Translations under genes and position numbers: made by a program | The notes under the pieces: generated by a model | Seen by the model: only the letters and a program-made list of their open reading frames with translations | Told to the model about the DNA's origin: nothing | The model's database searches: none | In this document: positions 33,794 through 42,762 of the stretch, one piece after another | Position numbering within the stretch: position 1 is the first letter of the stretch | Layout: each line of letters begins with the position of its first letter | NCBI GenBank assembly: GCA_012518115.1 | Contig: JAAYTD010000032.1 | Span: 1-63,905, forward strand | Direction: 5' to 3' | DNA from: Ignavibacteria bacterium | GTDB taxonomy: Bacteria; Bacteroidota; Ignavibacteria; Kapaibacteriales; UBA2268 | DNA: 63,905 nucleotides

Positions 33794-35067
33794 TTTTTAA
33801 TAATGTAATTTGAAAAATAATTGTTGAAATAATTTAAGAGTTCTTCTTTAACTTTGATTAACAATCGTGTTCCGTCATCTTCATCGTTTCTTTCTATAAT
33901 TTCAAATTTATCGTATATTTTTCCAAGTACTTGTGTATCGGAATATGGGATAAATAGTTGTAACTCTGAACAATTTTTATCAGCTAGAGTTTGAAATACC
34001 GTTAGTAAATTAGATATGTTTATTCCGCGTTTTGCTCCAATAAATACGGAATTAGGATATTCTTTAGCAATTGCTGTTGTGATTTCCATATCTTCCAAAA
34101 GATCTATTTTATTAAAAACCATTATTGTTGGTTTATCAGATATTTTAAGATAATCTAAAGTTTCTTCAACTGCTTTTATTTGTTCTCTGAAAGATGGATG
34201 CGATATGTCTATAACATGAACTAAAATATCAGCTTCACGTGCTTCAGCTAAGGTACTGCGGAAAGAAGCTATTAAATGAGTAGGGAGCTTTCTTATAAAT
34301 CCAACTGTATCGGAAAGTAGGGCAACAGTTCCTGAAGGCAATTCAAAAGCGCGCACAGTCGTATCTAACGTAGCAAACAATTGATCTTCAATATAAACAG
34401 CTTCGTTTGTTATCGTTTTCATTAATGTAGATTTTCCAGCATTTGTGTAGCCGATTAAAGCAAAACGCGGGAAATTATCTCGTCCTTTTCTTTGCTGTGT
34501 TTTTTGTATTTCAATATCTTTTATTTTTTCTTTGAAAATTTGGATACGCTCTCTAATAAGTCGTCTATCGGTTTCGATTTGAGTTTCACCGGGTCCGCGT
34601 AAAGATCCAATACCGCCAAATTGTTTAGACAAGTGTGTCCAAAGTCGTGTCAAACGTGGAAGAATATATTGCAGTTGCGCTAGTTCTACTTGTAATTTAG
34701 CTTCTTGTGTTTTTGCACGTGAAGCGAAAATATCTAATATAATTCCACTTCGGTCAAGGACTTTTACATTTAATTCGCGCACAAGATTTCTATTTTGCAT
34801 AGGGGTTAAATCATCATCAAAAACTACTAAAGTGATTTCCTTCTCTTCTATAATTTCTTTGATTTCTTTTATCTTGCCCGAGCCAATACAAGTTGCATGA
34901 TTTAATTTTGGGAGCTCTTGATAAACTTTATATACAACATCAGCACCGGCAGTTTTCACAAGAAATGCTAATTCTTCAAGATGTTCTTTAGCTTCTTCGC
35001 GATTTGTCCCTTTGACATTCACAGAAATAAGCATTGTTTTTTCTGCAGCTTTTTCTACTTCGTACAT
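33790..35067 (-). CDS. hflX: GTPase HflX
   Basis: 425 aa ribosome-associated GTPase that splits or rescues stalled 70S ribosomes. The N-terminal HflX domain has the Gly-rich SLRGPGETQIETDRRLIRERI and a preceding coiled region; the G domain has GYTNAGKSTLM (G1), DTVGFIRKLPTHLIASF (G3 and switch II), NKID (G4), and a C-terminal subdomain of about 70 residues. Middle gene of the operon starting at rpe; three bases separate it from the prenyl synthase gene and it overlaps the DUF4159 gene. Confidence 0.96.
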   Translation of the reverse strand: MYEVEKAAEKTMLISVNVKGTNREEAKEHLEELAFLVKTAGADVVYKVYQELPKLNHATCIGSGKIKEIKEIIEEKEITLVVFDDDLTPMQNRNLVRELNVKVLDRSGIILDIFASRAKTQEAKLQVELAQLQYILPRLTRLWTHLSKQFGGIGSLRGPGETQIETDRRLIRERIQIFKEKIKDIEIQKTQQRKGRDNFPRFALIGYTNAGKSTLMKTITNEAVYIEDQLFATLDTTVRAFELPSGTVALLSDTVGFIRKLPTHLIASFRSTLAEAREADILVHVIDISHPSFREQIKAVEETLDYLKISDKPTIMVFNKIDLLEDMEITTAIAKEYPNSVFIGAKRGINISNLLTVFQTLADKNCSELQLFIPYSDTQVLGKIYDKFEIIERNDEDDGTRLLIKVKEELLNYFNNYFSNYIIKK

Positions 35068-35070
35068 ATT

Positions 35071-36063
35071 TTAATAAACTCGTTTGTTAAGAGAATTAAC
35101 AAAATGCTTTAGCATTTCATAGTAATCGTTTTGTACGGAGTTTTGTATATTTTGAATATAAGAATTAGCTTTGTTTATATATTCATCTATAATTTTTTGT
35201 CCGATTTCAAAGATATTTAGATTGTCAAAAATTTCTTTAAATTGTGGAATATATGTTTCTGGAAGTCCATTTTTTGTGTGCATATATTTTTGTAATAATG
35301 CGATATCTTTTTCTTCAGTTGCAAGTTCTAAAGCTTTTAGGATAATAAATGATTTCTTTCCTTCAATAATATCTTGTCCAATCTTTTTCCCAAATTTTAG
35401 TTGGTCTGCCGTCATGTCTAACATATCATCTTGTATTTGGAAAGCTATACCTAAATTAAGTGCAAAGTTATCTAAGGCATCATATTGTTCTTTGCTGCAA
35501 TTTCCGATAAGAGCTCCTAATCTGACTGAACAACGCAACAAAGCCGAAGTTTTGAGTTTAATCATTTCTATATATTCATCTATCGTTACATCTGAACGAG
35601 AGTTGAACTCCATATCAAATTGCTGTCCTTCACAAACATCAACTAGCGCAGTATTTAGTTCTTCTACTAATTCAGCATAACGAGGTGCAGAAGTCGGCAA
35701 CATTCTATAAGCCCAACCAACCATCATATCGCCTGTTAAAATTGCAGTAGATTCGTCCCACTTAATATGAACAGTTTCTCTGCCACGTCTTATGGAAGAA
35801 TTGTCCATAATATCATCGTGTACTAAAGTGAAATTATGTATAATTTCAATAGCTAGTCCTGCTGAAACTGCATGCTGTGGTTTGCCAGTTAAAAGAGCGC
35901 AAGCTAACATTGTTAAAACAGGACGAATACGCTTACCGCCCGCAGTCATAACGTAGTTAAATGCGCTATAAAGAGCTTCGGGCTGTTTTTGTGGAATAAT
36001 TTCTGTTATTTTTTCTTCAATAAGATTTAAAAAAACTTGATTTTCTTTTTCGTAATTCAACAT
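35071..36063 (-). CDS. Polyprenyl synthetase (short-chain trans-isoprenyl diphosphate synthase)
   Basis: 330 aa. Condenses isopentenyl diphosphate onto allylic diphosphates. First Asp-rich motif in LVHDDIMDNSSIRRG, second in FQIQDDMLDMT, and the KKSFIILKAL segment. The residue five before the first motif is aromatic (Phe in HNFTLVHDD), which in characterised enzymes limits product to C15-C20, so farnesyl or geranylgeranyl diphosphate is more likely than a long quinone side chain; this is inference. The substrate-binding Lys-Arg in GGKRIRPVLTMLA is present. Twenty-two bp downstream of rpe. Confidence 0.92.
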   Translation of the reverse strand: MLNYEKENQVFLNLIEEKITEIIPQKQPEALYSAFNYVMTAGGKRIRPVLTMLACALLTGKPQHAVSAGLAIEIIHNFTLVHDDIMDNSSIRRGRETVHIKWDESTAILTGDMMVGWAYRMLPTSAPRYAELVEELNTALVDVCEGQQFDMEFNSRSDVTIDEYIEMIKLKTSALLRCSVRLGALIGNCSKEQYDALDNFALNLGIAFQIQDDMLDMTADQLKFGKKIGQDIIEGKKSFIILKALELATEEKDIALLQKYMHTKNGLPETYIPQFKEIFDNLNIFEIGQKIIDEYINKANSYIQNIQNSVQNDYYEMLKHFVNSLNKRVY

Positions 36064-36085
36064 AATATTTCTATATTTATTAAAG

Positions 36086-36775
36086 TTATACTAAAGTGGT
36101 TTTGTTGTTAAAATTAGCGATAATTTTTTGAAATTCTTTGACATTTTCAAAAAGATTTCCTGAAAATAAACCGGAACCGCTAACAATCATATTAGCGCCA
36201 GCTGATAAGACTTCATGTAAATTATCTTTTTTTACGCCACCATCTACTTCAATTTCAACATTTTTCAGATTATTGTTGTCTAAAAATTTTCGTAAAGTAT
36301 TGCAACGTCTTAAAAATGACGGAATAAATTTTTGTCCACCAAATCCGGGATTTACAGACATTAATAAGATAAAATCTACAAATTCTGCTATTTCATAAGC
36401 ATATTCTAAAGGGGTGGCAGGATTTAGCGCTACACCTGCTTTTATACCATAATCTTTTATCATACTGATTGTGCGATGTAAATGCTTATTTCCTTCTACA
36501 TGAACAGAAATTAAATCTGCACCAGCTTTAGCAAAATCAGGAATGTATTTATCAGGATTTTCTATCATTAAATGACAATCAAGAGGTAATTTAGAATATG
36601 GCTTGATTGCTGCGACAACTATAGGACCTATTGTAATATTGGGAACAAAATGTCCGTCCATAATATCAATGTGGAGTAAGTCAGCTTTAGCTTCATTACA
36701 TTTTTCTACTTCGCTTTGTAATTTAGAAAAATCAGAAGAAAGAAGAGATGGAGCTATTTGTATTTTATTTAACAT
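36086..36775 (-). CDS. rpe: Ribulose-phosphate 3-epimerase
   Basis: 229 aa from the ATG at 36775, which puts IAPSLLSSDF at the usual distance from the N-terminus; a second in-frame ATG is at 36796, only about 10 bp from the -7 element. Interconverts ribulose 5-phosphate and xylulose 5-phosphate in the pentose phosphate pathway. Catalytic and metal residues are visible: HIDIMDGHFVPNITIGP (His, Asp, Asp), CHLMIENP, MSVNPGFGGQKF and VEIEVDGGVKKDN. First gene of a four-gene operon with a full promoter at 36806-36837. Confidence 0.96.
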   Translation of the reverse strand: MLNKIQIAPSLLSSDFSKLQSEVEKCNEAKADLLHIDIMDGHFVPNITIGPIVVAAIKPYSKLPLDCHLMIENPDKYIPDFAKAGADLISVHVEGNKHLHRTISMIKDYGIKAGVALNPATPLEYAYEIAEFVDFILLMSVNPGFGGQKFIPSFLRRCNTLRKFLDNNNLKNVEIEVDGGVKKDNLHEVLSAGANMIVSGSGLFSGNLFENVKEFQKIIANFNNKTTLV

Positions 36776-36805
36776 AAGTTGCCTATCATAATTCATTATA
36801 ATTTA

Positions 36806-36837
36806 CAAAAATAAGGAATTATTAGATATTTTTCAAA
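36806..36837 (-). promoter_or_regulatory. Promoter of the rpe operon
   Basis: Minus strand: TTTG (36837-36834), 20 bp, TATTTTTG (36813-36806). Exact match to both Bacteroidota promoter boxes. Confidence 0.75.
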
Positions 36838-36879
36838 AATTATTTATTAATAGTTGTAAGAAATTTGGTTTAAGTGAGG

Positions 36880-37206
36880 TTTGATACGCCCTTTTTTTAA
36901 AAATTCCCCTTCGTCGAATGTCGGGGTGTCACGACACGCCCTACGAAGTCTGACGGGGTAGTCTATAATTGTCTGAACCGTGATTAACAGGATTAAAGGA
37001 TTAGCAGGATTATTGAAACATGTGCCGTAGGCACAAAATTTCGGTAAAAGAAATATAATCTTACTCATCTCGTCCCGTACGGGACGAAACATAAGCAAGT
37101 ATAAGTTTTTACCGATATTTAATTCCTACGGGATTTTATAAGGATATATATTTCATAACCACCTCGCCTGCTTTGCAGGCACTCCTCTACAAGCAGAGAA
37201 TTTTAG
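36880..37206. repeat. Mosaic palindromic intergenic repeat, copy B
   Basis: Occupies the 487-bp gap between rpe and the NifU-like gene. Hairpins: GTGTC/GACAC (36926-36937), TGTGCC-GTA-GGCACA (37021-37035), the perfect 18-bp palindrome TCGTCCCGTACGGGACGA (37070-37087) and GCCTGC-TTT-GCAGGC (37166-37180). On the minus strand it carries, in order, a module like 519-557 of copy A, then the module of A 675-692, then the ACTACCCCGTCA module. An open frame across 36847-37098 is just repeat sequence, not a gene. Confidence 0.75.
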
Positions 37207-37220
37207 AAAAGTAGTAATAA

Positions 37221-37268
37221 TAAAAAATATAAGGTACGACTTGTTATCTTTGTTTTGCCGTACCTTAT
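37221..37268 (-). terminator. Terminator of the pheT-rpoN-NifU operon
   Basis: Perfect 10-bp stem ATAAGGTACG (37229-37238) with CGTACCTTAT (37259-37268), 20-nt loop; on the minus strand it is followed by a T run. Lies 15 bp after the NifU-like stop. Confidence 0.85.
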
Positions 37269-37283
37269 AAAAAATTGTTCAAA

Positions 37284-37529
37284 TTATAAAGCTAGTCTTA
37301 CTTCTATGTCAGGTGATATCTTTTCACGTAAAATGCGTTCTACGCCACCTTTTAATGTAAAAGCTGCTCCACTACAGCCTGCACAAGCTCCTGCTAAAGA
37401 AACAAAAACTGTTTTGTTTGTTTCATCTACATCTTCTAACGCTATTCGTCCTCCATCAGCTTCGATGAAAGGTCTGATGTCTTCTGCAATAACATCGTTA
37501 ACTTTTTTTAAAAATTCTTCTTTGTTCAT
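37284..37529 (-). CDS. NifU-like Fe-S cluster carrier (Nfu-type)
   Basis: 81 aa, the size of a stand-alone NifU C-terminal domain. VNDVIAEDIRPFIEADGGRI and the cluster-binding CAGCSGAAFTLKGGVE with the CxxC motif (Cys about residues 51 and 54) are intact. It carries and delivers [4Fe-4S] clusters to apo-proteins in characterised homologues. Last gene of the operon that starts at the response regulator, 29 bp after rpoN and just before a terminator. The pairing with nuoI in the same window is only circumstantial. Confidence 0.93.
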   Translation of the reverse strand: MNKEEFLKKVNDVIAEDIRPFIEADGGRIALEDVDETNKTVFVSLAGACAGCSGAAFTLKGGVERILREKISPDIEVRLAL

Positions 37530-37558
37530 GTTTTTACTTTTATGTTTTGTTTATAAAA

Positions 37559-39373
37559 TTATATTTCTTTTCTTAGTCGTGCAACAGGTATTTTTAATGT
37601 TTCTCTATATTTTGCAATAGTTCGTCTTGCAACATTTAATCCTTCATCTTTTAATATCTGCGACAACTTTTCATCACTATACGGCTTGTCCTTAGGTTCT
37701 GTTTCAATAATGCTTTTAATTCTATCTTTTATAACCGTTGTAGATATTTCTTCTCCTTCGTCATTAGGTAAGGCTTCACTAAAAAAGTATTTTAATTCAA
37801 ATGTTCCGATATGTGAGAGTACATATTTATTGTTGACAATTCGGCATACAGTTGAAATATCTAAGCCGGTATCGTCAGCTATATCTTTATATATCATAGG
37901 TTTTATGTTTTTTTGGTCATCAATGAAGAAGTCTCTCTGTCTATGTGCAATAGCGGTCATAACCATAAGCATTGTAATACTTCTTTGTCTTACTGCTTGA
38001 ATGAAAAAGCGTGCATTTTCATATTTTTCCCGTATCCATTCTTTAGTTTCTTTGTTATATAATTTATTGTTTTTTGCTTCTTGTCTAATCTTTTCGTAAG
38101 TAGAATTTACTCTCAAGTTAGGAATATTAGTGTCATTTATATTAATAATAAGATCATCGTTTTCTTCGTCATATTTAACAATAAAATCAGGAATTACAGT
38201 ATTAGTTGCACTTACAAAGTCAGTTCCACCCGGTTTGGGGTTCAGAGTTCTAATTTCATCAAATACATCTTTGAGCTCGTCTTCAGAAATATCTAAACTT
38301 TTCTGCAATCTAGCAAAGTGCTTTTTAGAAAAAGCATCAAAATGTTCAGTTAAAATAGTAAGAGCTAGCTTTTGAATTTCAGTTAAATTATGTTTTGCAT
38401 TTAATTGAGCTATTAAGCATTCTTGTATATTACGCGATGCAATTCCGGGCGGATCTAATTTTTGTATTTGTTTAAGTACTTTTTCAGCATTTTCTATAGA
38501 TATATGATTTAAGATTTTTTCATTGCTGTTTTTTTGTAAATATGATTTAAAAAGAGAATTGTTATCAATTTCTTTTTTTAAATCAGGTGCTAATTCGATA
38601 GCTTCTTTTAACATATATACATTGTGCGAATTAAGAGCAAACTTATTAGCTATGTTTTCATTGCTATTTTTATCGATTTTGTTTAATTTTTCATATTGCT
38701 CGCGCTGTATATTAAAATTATGTTCAGCGATGATAGAGTTAGTTTCATTTACAATTTCTTGCAAGTCTCTTCTTAAGTATCCAGAATCATCTATGTTACC
38801 GATTATATTTTCAGCTAATAAACTTTCTTCTAGTGTAAGATTAAGTAAATTGATTTGAAATAATAGATCTTCATAGAAAGAGTTTTCTGCTTTTACTTGG
38901 AATGGTTCAAAATCTTTATCGTAATCATTTATTTTCCTTGGAGTAAATTCAGCATCATCTTCCCAATTAGTAGAATAATAGTCGAAAGAATCATCTTCTT
39001 CAAGTTTACGGTTTTTCAAATCTTCCGTAAAAACAGTTTCATTTGCCTCTGAAGAAAAAGCTTCGGAATGTTCTGTATTTTTATTAGTTAACTTTTCAGA
39101 AACATTAGAAGTATGAATGTCAAAATCATTGTTTACTGTTTCTTTCTGCGATATATTCTGTTGATCTGGTGCTGGAGCAAAAACATCATGTGCAGCAAAT
39201 TCCGAGAAATCCTCTTCGTCAGTTTCTTCCAAGAAAGGATTAGTCTCAATCTCTTGCTTTATCGACTGTTCTAATTGAATAATCGGTAATTGCAATAGCT
39301 TAAGATATTGAATTTGTTGTGGTGTTAACGTTTGTTGCAAGGTTGTTTTTGGCACCAACCTTGGTTTCATCAT
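37559..39373 (-). CDS. rpoN: RNA polymerase sigma-54 factor
   Basis: 604 aa, about 100 longer than usual. Region I is the Gln/Leu-rich activator-interaction segment (QQTLTPQQIQYLKLLQLPI, residues 14-32). An acidic region II spans about 50-160. The core-binding domain follows, with an extra 60-70 residues between GYLRRDLQEIV and VLKQIQKLDPPG compared with the usual layout. The DNA-binding HTH DISTVCRIVNNKYV and the RpoN box ARRTIAKYRE are complete, so the factor should recognise -24/-12 promoters. No enhancer-binding protein lies in the window. Co-transcribed with pheT and the NifU-like gene. Confidence 0.95.
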   Translation of the reverse strand: MMKPRLVPKTTLQQTLTPQQIQYLKLLQLPIIQLEQSIKQEIETNPFLEETDEEDFSEFAAHDVFAPAPDQQNISQKETVNNDFDIHTSNVSEKLTNKNTEHSEAFSSEANETVFTEDLKNRKLEEDDSFDYYSTNWEDDAEFTPRKINDYDKDFEPFQVKAENSFYEDLLFQINLLNLTLEESLLAENIIGNIDDSGYLRRDLQEIVNETNSIIAEHNFNIQREQYEKLNKIDKNSNENIANKFALNSHNVYMLKEAIELAPDLKKEIDNNSLFKSYLQKNSNEKILNHISIENAEKVLKQIQKLDPPGIASRNIQECLIAQLNAKHNLTEIQKLALTILTEHFDAFSKKHFARLQKSLDISEDELKDVFDEIRTLNPKPGGTDFVSATNTVIPDFIVKYDEENDDLIININDTNIPNLRVNSTYEKIRQEAKNNKLYNKETKEWIREKYENARFFIQAVRQRSITMLMVMTAIAHRQRDFFIDDQKNIKPMIYKDIADDTGLDISTVCRIVNNKYVLSHIGTFELKYFFSEALPNDEGEEISTTVIKDRIKSIIETEPKDKPYSDEKLSQILKDEGLNVARRTIAKYRETLKIPVARLRKEI

Positions 39374-39403
39374 TTTTATTTCCCCTTAAAAATAAAGTAG
39401 TTC

Positions 39404-41824
39404 CTATGCTTTTCTTAATTCAGCTTCATAAAAAGTTTCTATTGTATTTATAATTTTATTAATATCTTCTTCGACTTCTGCATCTGTTAGAGTTCGTTCA
39501 TTACTTGAAAATAGTAAGTTAAATGCAATACTTCTTTTATCAGAGTCAATATTTTTGCCTTGGTAAACATCAAAAACTTCTACACTTTTTAACAAATCAC
39601 TTGCTTTGTCTTTTATAGTCTTACATATTTCATCAGAATAATATTTCTTGTCAATTATAAAAGCTAAATCCCGAGACATAACAGGATAAGGTGAAATCGG
39701 AGTGAATTTCGGGCGCGTAAATTCTATTTCACTAAGAGCAGTCATATCTATAACTGCTAAAAACACAGGGATTTCAATATCATATTTTTTTAGAATTGCA
39801 TTTGAAACACTTCCTATGTGTCCAATAAACTGCTTATTTATAACAATTTTTACTACTTCCGAGTTGAAAACGCTAGTTTTTTCTTCTTGTTTTATCTTGT
39901 AATCTTTTATTTTTAAGAAGTTGAACATATCTTCAACTATACCTTTTATATCAAAAAAATCAAAAGGTTCTTCTTTAGCTGTCCATTGACGCGGAGCTCT
40001 ATTTCCACAAATAGCTAGAACAAGCTGTTCTCTTTCATCTATACCTTCTATAAAAGAATTGGCAATATTATTATAAGGTAAGAATATTTTTCCTGTTTCA
40101 TAAAGTTTAAGATTTTGGCTACCTTGATTTATGTTAAATGCAATTGTTTTTAGCATTTGAGTAATCATAGAAGGACGCATTTTTGACATTTCTTCACCAA
40201 GCGGATTTGCTATAGTTATAGGTTTATCCGTAAATAATTCTGCTGAATATGGATCAACAATATTATATGTCATTAACTCACAGAAACCATTGTTAGATAA
40301 ATAGTTCCTAAATTTATTGCGTATTTTTAACGGTTTTAATACATCAGGTAGTTCAAACTTGTTAAAATCAATATGTGAAGTAAAAATCGGTTCTATACTA
40401 TTGTAGTTAATAAACCTTGCAACTTCTTCAACTAAATCAATATAAGATGAAATATCATTACGTCTATGTGGAATTTCGACAATTATGTTTTCTTTAGAAA
40501 ATTGTATTATGTTAAATCCTAAAGAGTTGAATATAGATTTTATCTCGTCGGCAGATATTTTCGTTCCTATAATTTTTCTTGCTTTTTCAAAATCTAAATC
40601 TAATACAAGTGGCTTATGTTTTTTAGGATAGAGCTCTATAGGTTTACCAATTATTTCACCACCTGTTAGTTGAGCAATTAGAGAAGCAGCTCTATCTAAA
40701 GCATAAGGTACCATATCAATATCAGTTCCTCTTTCAAAGCGATATGAAGCATCAGTAGAAATCATAAGTTTTTTAGAGGTTCTACGTATAGATGTAGGAT
40801 TGAAATAAGCGGATTCTATTACAACATTTTTTGTTTCGTTTGTAATTTCGGAATTCTCTCCGCCCATAACTCCAGCAATGGCTATAGGTTTTTCAGCATC
40901 GCAAATCATCAACATATCTTTTTCAAGAGTTCGTTCTTTGCCGTCTAAAGTAGTGAATTTTTTATTTGCAAAACCAGTTTTAACACGGATTTTATTTCCT
41001 TGAATTTTATCTAAGTCAAAAGCATGCAGAGGTTGTCCGTATTCCATAAGTACTAAATTAGTAACGTCAACAACGATGTTAATAGGTCTAATTCCAATTT
41101 TTAACAATTCGTTTTTTAACCATGTTGGTGATTTGCCATTAGAGATATTTCGTATTATTCGAGTTGAATATCTTGGACATAGATTAGCATTTTCAACATC
41201 AACTTGAAACAAATTGTCAGTAGGGTCTGCATTTTCTTTTATTTCTTCTAACTTAGGCAGTTCTAATTCTGAACGTTTATAAACCGCTAATTCTCTTGCT
41301 ATTCCAAAATGGCTAGCGCAATCACTTTTGTTTGGTGTCAAACTAATATCTAGAATAATATCATTTATTTTAAGATAATCAGCTAAACTTTCGCCTATAG
41401 GAGCATCATCTGGTAATACCCAAATTCCTAAATTATCTGCACCTAATTCTAATTCTGCTTGACTACAAATCATTCCTTCAGAAAGATGATCGCGAATAAT
41501 TCGATGTTCTATTTTTAATTTATTTGCTGGAACTACTGCACCTATAGTTCCTAAGACAATTTTTTGACCAATTGCTATATTATCAGCGCCGCAGATAACT
41601 TGTAAATCTTCTTTGCCTGCATTTACTCTACAAATTTTAAGAATTTCAGAAGTCGGATGTTTCTCTAAATCTTTTATTTCTCCAACAAAGAAACAATTAT
41701 ATTTTTGTTTAAGTACTTCATAGTGCTCAACTTCTATTCCAAGCATTGTTAAAATATTTATCAATTCTTCAACAGTATAGTTGAAGTTAATATAGGTTTT
41801 TAACCAATTGTAAGAAATTTTCAT
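39404..41824 (-). CDS. pheT: Phenylalanyl-tRNA synthetase beta subunit
   Basis: 806 aa, usual length. N-terminal tRNA-binding OB domain (EDLQVICGADNIAIGQKIVL and GMICSQAELELG), B1/B3-B4 editing domain (DASYRFERGTDI), B5 domain, the catalytic-like fold and the C-terminal anticodon-binding FDX-ACB domain (PVMSRDLAFIID through AFNLLFSSNERTLTDAEV). Works as an alpha2-beta2 tetramer with PheS, whose gene is not in this window. Lies 30 bp after a response-regulator gene and 30 bp before rpoN, a mixed operon. Confidence 0.97.
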   Translation of the reverse strand: MKISYNWLKTYINFNYTVEELINILTMLGIEVEHYEVLKQKYNCFFVGEIKDLEKHPTSEILKICRVNAGKEDLQVICGADNIAIGQKIVLGTIGAVVPANKLKIEHRIIRDHLSEGMICSQAELELGADNLGIWVLPDDAPIGESLADYLKINDIILDISLTPNKSDCASHFGIARELAVYKRSELELPKLEEIKENADPTDNLFQVDVENANLCPRYSTRIIRNISNGKSPTWLKNELLKIGIRPINIVVDVTNLVLMEYGQPLHAFDLDKIQGNKIRVKTGFANKKFTTLDGKERTLEKDMLMICDAEKPIAIAGVMGGENSEITNETKNVVIESAYFNPTSIRRTSKKLMISTDASYRFERGTDIDMVPYALDRAASLIAQLTGGEIIGKPIELYPKKHKPLVLDLDFEKARKIIGTKISADEIKSIFNSLGFNIIQFSKENIIVEIPHRRNDISSYIDLVEEVARFINYNSIEPIFTSHIDFNKFELPDVLKPLKIRNKFRNYLSNNGFCELMTYNIVDPYSAELFTDKPITIANPLGEEMSKMRPSMITQMLKTIAFNINQGSQNLKLYETGKIFLPYNNIANSFIEGIDEREQLVLAICGNRAPRQWTAKEEPFDFFDIKGIVEDMFNFLKIKDYKIKQEEKTSVFNSEVVKIVINKQFIGHIGSVSNAILKKYDIEIPVFLAVIDMTALSEIEFTRPKFTPISPYPVMSRDLAFIIDKKYYSDEICKTIKDKASDLLKSVEVFDVYQGKNIDSDKRSIAFNLLFSSNERTLTDAEVEEDINKIINTIETFYEAELRKA

Positions 41825-41854
41825 AAACTCAGCTTTTAAATTTTGTAAAAAAAA

Positions 41855-42484
41855 TTACTCTACCAAACGGTTTTTAATAACATAATGAGCTAGTTCAGTA
41901 GTGTTATTTAATTTTAATTTTTCTAATATTCTTATTCTGTAAGTACTAACAGTATTAACACTTAAACCTAATTCATTTGCTACTATTGTAGGAGTTTTAC
42001 CTTTAGCTAACATACACATAACTTGAAACTCTCTATCTGATAAAGTTTCATGTAAAGGTAATTCACCACTTTCTAGATTATTAATTAGTATTTCTCCCAA
42101 TTGAGGAGAGATATACTTTAATCCTTTTGAAACTCGCTCAATTGCTTTTAAAAATTCGCTAGTTTCACAATCTTTATTTAAATAACCGGAAGCACCTGCT
42201 TTGAGTAAGCGTATAGCGTATTGATCTTCAGGATATATTGAAAAAACTAAGACAGGTGTATCAGGAGATATTTGTCTTAATTCTTTAATTGTATCAAGTC
42301 CGTCCTTACCGGGCATAGATATATCAAGAATTACAATATCATACTTATTAGTTTTTACTTTTTCTAAAAGTTCGTTACCAGAGGACGCTTCGTCAATCTG
42401 ATAAAAATTTAAATTATCTGCTATCATTTGAATGACACCTTTTCTTACGACAGCGTGGTCATCTACTATAATAATATTTATCAT
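41855..42484 (-). CDS. NarL/FixJ-family response regulator
   Basis: 209 aa. Receiver domain (1-120) with the acidic pair VDDH, the phospho-acceptor Asp in IVILDISMPGKDG (about residue 55), the Ser/Thr in VFSIY, and Lys in GYLNKD; then a linker and a LuxR-type HTH (TLSDREFQVMCMLAKGKTPTIVANELGLSVNTVSTYRIRI, shown in part as family hallmarks LSDRE and ANELGLSVNTV). It should be activated by a histidine kinase not in this window. First gene of the operon with pheT, rpoN and the NifU-like gene. Confidence 0.94.
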   Translation of the reverse strand: MINIIIVDDHAVVRKGVIQMIADNLNFYQIDEASSGNELLEKVKTNKYDIVILDISMPGKDGLDTIKELRQISPDTPVLVFSIYPEDQYAIRLLKAGASGYLNKDCETSEFLKAIERVSKGLKYISPQLGEILINNLESGELPLHETLSDREFQVMCMLAKGKTPTIVANELGLSVNTVSTYRIRILEKLKLNNTTELAHYVIKNRLVE

Positions 42485-42541
42485 TACTCAACTACCTTTT
42501 TATTTGACAATTATTTTCTAAATCATTTTAATTTATGATAA

Positions 42542-42573
42542 CAAATATAATAAAAAAATACATTATAATCAAT
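42542..42573 (-). promoter_or_regulatory. Promoter of the response regulator-pheT-rpoN operon
   Basis: Minus strand -7 element TATATTTG (42549-42542), 57 bp before the ATG; 20 bp further upstream is ATTG (42573-42570), a TTG-core -33 box. Confidence 0.6.
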
Positions 42574-42762
42574 TAATTTAGTTTAGATTTGTATAAAAAA
42601 AACAATACTATTAGGCAATTATAAGTAACATTTAACAAGTATATTTTTATTCAACAAATTGATTTGGTATTTTGTTAAAAAAAATGTAAATTAGTCTTTC
42701 ATATTTTTAGGTGGTGTTAAAAGAATACACTGTGGACATAATTTATAATTATAGTTTTAAGA

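Noticed and set aside
36847-37098. 83-codon open frame on the minus strand
   Set aside because: It lies entirely in repeat copy B, is made of palindrome-derived codons, and has no family signature.
37245-37252. TATCTTTG on the plus strand, a -7 promoter match
   Set aside because: It forms the loop of the terminator of the NifU-like gene and would transcribe antisense into that gene.
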